From JBKHDT01 sp049974825 (GTDB taxonomy: Bacteria; Pseudomonadota; Gammaproteobacteria; Halothiobacillales; Halothiobacillaceae), in the NCBI GenBank assembly GCA_049974825.1, contig JBNGDJ010000076.1, positions 1 to 12,076 of the forward strand: a DNA stretch of 12,076 bases, in the 5' to 3' direction. Shown here in pieces: positions 7,806 to 12,076 of this stretch. A program made the translations under genes and the position numbers. Numbering within the stretch: the stretch's first letter is position 1; every line of letters begins with the position of its first letter. Under the pieces are notes generated by a model, which saw only the letters and a list, made by a program, of their open reading frames with translations, was not told the DNA's origin and did no database searches.

Positions 7806-7837
7806 CCCGTCGCCCCACCAGGCCTTTACCGGCCCGG

Positions 7838-8842
7838 TCATCCCGGGCCTCGCGCTCTTTGGTGGACAGTCAGGAAGCGAGGGCACCTCGAAAAACCTTT
7901 CGAGGTGCCCTTTGGGGCAGGGATGCCCCAACGCGTCAAGCGCGTAAGCGGTTGAAATAGCGTGAGTCCTTCGCGGGTCTCCCGCGAAGGACGACCTCGA
8001 AAAACCACAGGGAAGTGGTTTTTCGAGGTTCCCGCAAGTAGCCGGACATGCGGATGCCGATCCGGATGCGTCACTTCCGCCGCCACGTCGAACACCTCAC
8101 TCAGGATTTCCGGGACGAACACCTGCTCCGGTGTGCCGCAATGCAGGCTGCGCCCTTCCCGCATGAACAGGACACGATCACAGGTGGCAGCCGCCAGGTT
8201 CAGGTCGTGGACGATCACGGCGACCGCATAGCCCTTGGCCGCCAGTCGACGCAACTGCAGTGACAGACGCAGCTGATGCGCCACGTCCATGGGGGCGCTG
8301 GGCTCGTCGAGCAGCAGGATTTCTCCCGCCGGCTGTTCGGACCAGACCTGCGCCAGCACCCGTGCCAGCTGAACCCGCGCCCGCTCGCCGCCTGAGAGAG
8401 TCGGGTAGCGCTGCCCGGCCAGCGAGTCGGCATCCACCTCGGCCATGGCCAGCCTTGTGATCTCACGGTCCAACCGGGCGGGTACCCCGCGATGGTGAGG
8501 AATTCGCCCAAGCAACGCGACTTCCCAGGCAGTAAATCCGAAGGCCACCTCAAGCTGCTGCGGCAAGACTGCCCGACGGCGGGCCAGCGCCTCCCGTCCC
8601 CAGTCGGAAAGCGGCCGCCCGTCCAGCCGAACCTCTCCCCGATCCGGCACCAGCGAACCTGCCAGCAGCTTAAGCAGCGAGGATTTGCCCGCTCCGTTGG
8701 GGCCGAGGATTCCCAGCACTTCGCCTGGGCGCAACGAAACGCTGGCCTCTGAAACAATCGACCGACCCCCGCGTGTCAAACCGACCGCATCGGCAACAAG
8801 CCCCGCTGCCGACCGTTCGAAAGGCAGAATGCGCGCATTCAT
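7838..8842 (-). CDS. hmuV: Heme ABC transporter ATPase HmuV, C-terminus extended by a repeat element
   Basis: Cytoplasmic ATPase of the heme importer HmuTUV. Motifs are Walker A GPNGAGKSS (47-55), Q-loop at PQQLEVAFGF (about 94-103), signature LSGGE (149-153), Walker B LLLDEP (176-181) and His212 in VIVHDLN. The D-loop reads SAPMD, where SALD-like sequences are usual. The HmuV-like part ends at about residue 270 (HPHVRLLA). The remaining 64 residues are encoded by the family 2 element at 7881-8033 and by former 3' flank, and resemble nothing in the family (usual length about 260). The start ATG overlaps the hmuU stop by four bases and has GAGGAG just upstream. The ATPase core is intact, so it is probably functional unless the tail destabilises it. 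Confidence 0.93.
   Translation of the reverse strand: MNARILPFERSAAGLVADAVGLTRGGRSIVSEASVSLRPGEVLGILGPNGAGKSSLLKLLAGSLVPDRGEVRLDGRPLSDWGREALARRRAVLPQQLEVAFGFTAWEVALLGRIPHHRGVPARLDREITRLAMAEVDADSLAGQRYPTLSGGERARVQLARVLAQVWSEQPAGEILLLDEPSAPMDVAHQLRLSLQLRRLAAKGYAVAVIVHDLNLAAATCDRVLFMREGRSLHCGTPEQVFVPEILSEVFDVAAEVTHPDRHPHVRLLAGTSKNHFPVVFRGRPSRETREGLTLFQPLTRLTRWGIPAPKGTSKGFSRCPRFLTVHQRARGPG
7881..8033 (+). repeat. Hairpin MITE-like element, family 2 (153 bp), inserted in hmuV 3' end
   Basis: The ends GGGCACCTCGAAAAACC and, read inward from the right, GGGAACCTCGAAAAACC are inverted repeats. Flanks GCGA (7877-7880) and GCAA (8034-8037) match at three of four bases, a possible degenerate target duplication. 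Five hairpins follow in order: 7881-7910 (13-bp stem), 7914-7929 (GGGGCA/TGCCCC), 7937-7954 (GTAA loop), 7966-7992 (12-bp stem) and 7994-8029 (15-bp stem). Order and spacing mirror family 1 copy B although the termini differ. It lies between the convergent suf and hmu operons. The first hairpin is followed by only three Ts, so a role as a terminator is possible but weakly supported. Confidence 0.85.
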
Positions 8843-9933
8843 CGAAATCTCCTCAACAGCAGATACAGGAAAAAGGGTCCCCCCAGCAGCGTGGTGACAA
8901 TCCCGATCGGGATCTCTGCCGGGGCCGCCACGGTCCGGGCGAAACTGTCGGCGGCCAGAAGCAGGATGGCGCCCACGACCATCGACATCGGCATGAGCAA
9001 CCGGTGGCCGGGGCCAATCATCATTCGGGCAATGTGCGGCGCCATCAGACCGACAAAGCCGATCATTCCGGTCAGCCCCACCGCGCTGCCAACCACCAGC
9101 GCCACCAGCACGATCAGTACCGGCCGAATCCTTGCCAGGTCAAAACCCAGATGACCGGCCGACTCTTCCCCCAGCAACAAGGCATCGAGCACCCGGTTCA
9201 GTCGCCACAGCGCAATCGCCGCCGGCAGGATGAGCAGCGACAGGACCAGCAGCCCCGTCCAGTCACTGCCGCCGAGGCTGCCCATGCTCCAGAAGGTCAC
9301 GGAACGAAGCTGGGCATCGTCCGCGACATAAGTCAGCAATCCCGTGGCCGCGCCGCACAGCGCACTGATCGCAATACCGGCCAGCAGCAGCGTGGCCGTG
9401 GCGCCCATCGAGCCGCTGCGCAAGGTGATGGCGTAAACCACCAGGGTGGTTGCCAGCCCGCCGAGGAACGCCGCCAAAGCCAGGGCGAACTGACCGCCGA
9501 GTACACCACCAACCGCCGCCAGGGCGCCGAGCCCGCTGAGACTTGAGGCCAGGACAATCCAGGTGACCGCACCAAGCGCCGCTCCCGCGGAGACCCCGAT
9601 CAGGCCCGGATCGGCAAGCGGGTTGCGAAAAAGCCCCTGCATGGCAGCCCCGCAGATTGCCAGCCCTGCCCCGACCAGGATGGCCATTAGCACCCGAGGA
9701 AGGCGGATTTCCACAACCACCGCCGCAGTCATGGCGTCCGGCTCCACCAGACCAGGCAGAAAAGCGAACAAGCTGGCCAGCACGTCGGACCAGGACAAGG
9801 CCATGGCCCCCATGCCCAGTGCGGCCAGCGCCATGGCAGCCAGCAGCAGGAGCCCGCCGGCCAGAAAAGCACGCTCGCGAAGAGCGTCTGCCTGCGTCCA
9901 TGACGTGGTCGCCGGCCTGACTGCCATGCTCAT
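8839..9933 (-). CDS. hmuU: Heme ABC transporter permease HmuU (FecCD family)
   Basis: Inner-membrane permease of the heme importer, 364 residues and rich in hydrophobic segments, consistent with the roughly ten helices of the BtuC/FecCD fold. Family signatures are RLPRVLMAILVGAGLAICG with AAMQGLFRNPLADPGLIGVS, the cytoplasmic coupling region LLLGEESAGHLGFD, GMIGFVGLMAPHIARM, and PAEIPIGIVTTLLGGPFFLYLL at the C-terminus. ATG 9933 follows GAGAGG by about six bases. A longer reading frame extends upstream into hmuT, but its added residues look non-coding. It starts 28 bases after the hmuT stop, and its stop overlaps the hmuV start. Confidence 0.95.
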   Translation of the reverse strand: MSMAVRPATTSWTQADALRERAFLAGGLLLLAAMALAALGMGAMALSWSDVLASLFAFLPGLVEPDAMTAAVVVEIRLPRVLMAILVGAGLAICGAAMQGLFRNPLADPGLIGVSAGAALGAVTWIVLASSLSGLGALAAVGGVLGGQFALALAAFLGGLATTLVVYAITLRSGSMGATATLLLAGIAISALCGAATGLLTYVADDAQLRSVTFWSMGSLGGSDWTGLLVLSLLILPAAIALWRLNRVLDALLLGEESAGHLGFDLARIRPVLIVLVALVVGSAVGLTGMIGFVGLMAPHIARMMIGPGHRLLMPMSMVVGAILLLAADSFARTVAAPAEIPIGIVTTLLGGPFFLYLLLRRFR

Positions 9934-9961
9934 GACGCGCCTCTCGATTCGAATGGCGACA

Positions 9962-10885
9962 TCACCCAGTCTCCGCGGCTTGCAGCGCGCGCATGATCGC
10001 GGCCAGTTCTTCCGGCTGTCGGGGGCCGAACCCAAGCAGCGAGAGCAGGTCGTAGACCACCACCTGCCCGTTTTTTGCGGCCCGGGTCTCGGCCAGTCCG
10101 GGGATGGCATCAATCGCGGCAGACAGGCTGCCCGATGCCGCCACCGCCTGCTCACTGATCAGGACCAGATCCGGATCGGCGGCGATCACCGCCTCGGCTG
10201 AAACCGGGCGTGTACCGCTCACATCCCCAAAGACGTTGCGCACGCCGACCATGCCCAGCACGGCATCGCCGAGGGTATCGCGCCCCAGCGCCATGGCGTT
10301 TCCGCCTCCATGGGAAAAGAACATCGCCACCCGGGTTGCCCGGACGGCCGGGTCATTGGGCCGCAGCACACGGGCCAGAGCGCTTCGATAGTCCGATGCC
10401 ACCTGTTCTGCCGCCTTCTCGGCCCCCAGCAGCTCGCCCAGTCGATGGATTCGTGCCACGGCCGAATCGGCATCCCGCACCTCCGGCAGGATTTCCAGAC
10501 GCAGGCCGACCCGGCGAAGCTGGGCCACCGCCTCGGGCGGGCCGATTCCCGCCGTACCAACCACCAGGTCAGGTGACAGTGAAAGGGTGCCTTCCACAGA
10601 CAGCTGTCGCTGGTAGCCGACTTTCGGGAGCGCTTCCGCGGCTTCCGGGTAGATGCTTGAGGTGTCCACGCCGACCAGCCGATCCGACCTCCCCAATGCG
10701 TAGATCAGTTCGGTAACCGGACCGCCAACGCCGATCACCCGTTCGGCAGAAGCTTCCGATGCCTCGGCGCGACAGGAGGCCGATCCCGCCAGTACCAGCA
10801 AAAGCAGGGCAACCGCCAGCACCATGATCCACAGGTCACGGCTCAGGGGTCGCTGACCGACCGGCCGTATCCGTGTTCCGCTCAT
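9962..10885 (-). CDS. hmuT: Periplasmic heme-binding protein HmuT
   Basis: Substrate-binding protein that would capture heme in the periplasm and deliver it to HmuUV. The 307-residue product has a basic N-terminus and a hydrophobic segment (about 19-36) ending AGSASC, a signal peptide. The cysteine lacks a good lipobox, so lipid anchoring is doubtful. The mature part is a two-lobed cluster A-2 binding protein with RVIGVGGPVTELIYALG and ALPKVGYQRQLSVEG. Tyr91 in VGYQR corresponds to the heme-ligating tyrosine of PhuT/HmuT-type proteins. The C-terminal half carries AMFFSHGGGNAMALG and VYDLLSLLGFGPR. Its start overlaps the hmuS stop by four bases (ATGA). Confidence 0.94.
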   Translation of the reverse strand: MSGTRIRPVGQRPLSRDLWIMVLAVALLLLVLAGSASCRAEASEASAERVIGVGGPVTELIYALGRSDRLVGVDTSSIYPEAAEALPKVGYQRQLSVEGTLSLSPDLVVGTAGIGPPEAVAQLRRVGLRLEILPEVRDADSAVARIHRLGELLGAEKAAEQVASDYRSALARVLRPNDPAVRATRVAMFFSHGGGNAMALGRDTLGDAVLGMVGVRNVFGDVSGTRPVSAEAVIAADPDLVLISEQAVAASGSLSAAIDAIPGLAETRAAKNGQVVVYDLLSLLGFGPRQPEELAAIMRALQAAETG

Positions 10886-12000
10886 GCCGGCACCGCCTGT
10901 GCCAGCGTTTCCTGCGAATCGACGGTTTCAACCACATCACGCCAGAGATCCAGCTCCGGCAGCCCCGGCTTGCGCTTGCCGAAAAGAGTCAGCAGGGACT
11001 GTCCCATTTCGTCAAAGACTTCCAGAGAGGTAATCAGTCCATCGTCGCTCGGGCGTCGGATGACCCAGCAGCGGGCCGCCAGATCACTGCGCACATGCAG
11101 GTTGAAATCCGGGTCCAGGACGTTGAACCAGTCGCCAATCACCTTGAGCCGGCGCACCGGACCGCTGTGGATCTGGATGCAGCCGGTATTGCCGGCAAAG
11201 ATCATTACCGGCACCTGCCATTCAGCAGCCGTCGCCAGCGCGGATTGCCAGGCATCAGGCGCCAGTTGATGGGCTCGCGAGTCCCCCGCCAGCCGCAGAG
11301 CCTGTTCCCGCGCCAGTCCAAAACGTCGCGTCATGGGATGAAAGTCATGCACGTCGCGCAGTCCATCCCAGGCCGCGCGGTAACCGGCCACATCGATTTC
11401 GGCATCTTCCCTGCCCTCAAGGTATCCGGGCAGCAGCGGTTCTTCCCGGCTGGGCCAACGCAGAATTTCTGGTGGCGCTGCCATGTCCGAGACCAGCGCA
11501 TCAAAGGCTTCGATCCGGCTCTCGGGCAGCAGGTGGATCTTGTGCACCGCGGTGCCTGCCGCATCGAAGAACTGCAGAGACCGGGCCGGCGGGCGGTCAT
11601 CCGCTGCCTGCCGCGTCACCGCCAGGGCGAACTGCCAGTGGTTCATGAACATCCGCAGGTCGATATCCTCGCCCACGGCCAGTCCAACATGCCCGCTGAA
11701 GTTCAGGTTTTCATACACGCCCTTGCGCTCGTGCACGACCGCATGATTGCGGGTCAGTGCCATCACCCGGCCCAGATCGGGCACTCGCTTCAGGATGGCG
11801 GCAATCTCTGGACACAGCGGCACCACCTGCTGGCCCGGGTCGGCCTGCACGGCCAGCAACTCACTGATTCCCAGGCGCTCCGCCGCGTCCCGAATGCGCA
11901 GACCGGGTTCCTCGGTACGCAAGGCTTCCAACCGCGCGCCGATCTCTCGCAGTGCCTGCGCCCTGTCTTGCCCGGTTTGACTGGCGATCTTTTGGGTCAT
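10882..12000 (-). CDS. hmuS: Heme-degrading/heme-trafficking protein HmuS (HemS/ChuS/PhuS family)
   Basis: Cytoplasmic protein of 372 residues with the duplicated HemS fold. First-half landmarks are VMALTRNHAVVHERKGVYE and DIDLRMFMNHW, then SLQFFDAAGTAVHKIHL. Second-half landmarks are DVHDFHPMTRRFGLAREQAL, where His218 in VHDF is the probable proximal heme ligand (His193 in ChuS, His209 in PhuS), and MIFAGNTGCIQIHSGPVRRLK with NVLDPDFNLHVR. Members bind incoming heme and either degrade it or pass it to heme oxygenase; which applies here cannot be told from sequence alone. ATG 12000 is preceded by GAGGA (12012-12008) at seven bases. It is the first hmu gene inside the window; no TonB-dependent receptor gene is visible. 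Confidence 0.95.
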   Translation of the reverse strand: MTQKIASQTGQDRAQALREIGARLEALRTEEPGLRIRDAAERLGISELLAVQADPGQQVVPLCPEIAAILKRVPDLGRVMALTRNHAVVHERKGVYENLNFSGHVGLAVGEDIDLRMFMNHWQFALAVTRQAADDRPPARSLQFFDAAGTAVHKIHLLPESRIEAFDALVSDMAAPPEILRWPSREEPLLPGYLEGREDAEIDVAGYRAAWDGLRDVHDFHPMTRRFGLAREQALRLAGDSRAHQLAPDAWQSALATAAEWQVPVMIFAGNTGCIQIHSGPVRRLKVIGDWFNVLDPDFNLHVRSDLAARCWVIRRPSDDGLITSLEVFDEMGQSLLTLFGKRKPGLPELDLWRDVVETVDSQETLAQAVPA

Positions 12001-12027
12001 TTCGTGTTCCTCGCTTGGATGGTTTAG

Positions 12028-12076
12028 GGAATCTCTGCACGAATGCAGAGATTCCCGATTGGGGCATGGATGCCCC
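12028..12076 (+). repeat. Partial copy of hairpin MITE-like element, family 1 (cut by window edge)
   Basis: It begins GGAATCTCTGCACGAA after a TTAG flank (12024-12027), forms the 13-bp first hairpin and the GGGGCATGGATGCCCC hairpin, then leaves the window. Its first part is a perfect inverted match to the opposite window end. It starts only 27 bases upstream of the hmuS start codon, so the hmu promoter must lie within or beyond the element. Confidence 0.85.

Noticed and set aside
7881..7910. Dedicated rho-independent terminator for the suf operon
   Set aside because: The stem is strong but only TTT follows before GGGG, and it is the terminal hairpin of a mobile element. It may end transcription incidentally.
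9934..10155. 74-residue N-terminal extension of HmuU
   Set aside because: It lies entirely in another frame of hmuT or the gap, is Arg/Pro/Ser-rich and unlike FecCD permeases. ATG 9933 has a good ribosome site.

Overview
The window looks like chromosomal DNA of a GC-rich gammaproteobacterium. The SUF cluster is headed by a gammaproteobacterial Rrf2-type SUF regulator and also holds a 'long' SufT, a Rieske ferredoxin and an A-type carrier. That layout resembles Xanthomonadales and neighbouring lineages, but the assignment is an inference from gene order and family resemblance.

Layout. Positions 1-780 hold no intact gene. They contain a chain of hairpins and repeat elements, a possible decayed small gene (348-488, minus strand) and, at the right end, the probable suf promoter. 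Positions 781-7805 (plus strand) are the iron-sulfur assembly operon: Rrf2 regulator, sufB, sufC, sufD, sufS, sufT, Rieske ferredoxin, A-type carrier. Positions 7838-12000 (minus strand) are a heme uptake and utilisation operon, transcribed hmuS-hmuT-hmuU-hmuV with ATGA overlaps at two of its three junctions, and convergent on suf. SufBCD form the scaffold, SufS supplies sulfur, the carrier delivers clusters, and the cysteine-bearing Rrf2 protein probably senses cluster status. HmuTUV imports heme from the periplasm and HmuS handles or degrades it in the cytoplasm, which could feed iron to the assembly operon.

The most unusual content is a population of short non-coding, hairpin-built elements. 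One family has ends resembling GGAATCTCTGCACGAA and occurs four times: 1-47 partial, 494-688, 6849-7000, and 12028-12076 partial. The copies at the two window edges are a perfect 52-bp inverted match. A second family (7881-8033) has different ends, resembling GGGCACCTCGAAAAACC, but carries the same ordered set of five internal hairpins, including a shared CAA...GTAA...TTG stem-loop. The two families therefore look like one chassis dressed in two kinds of terminal repeat. The second-family copy sits in the 3' end of hmuV and extends that protein by 64 residues. Removing the element plus one 4-bp flank in silico restores a stop codon at once. The 6849-7000 copy lies inside the suf operon between sufT and the Rieske gene, flanked by a perfect TTAG duplication. 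No transposase, tRNA, rRNA or CRISPR array is visible.
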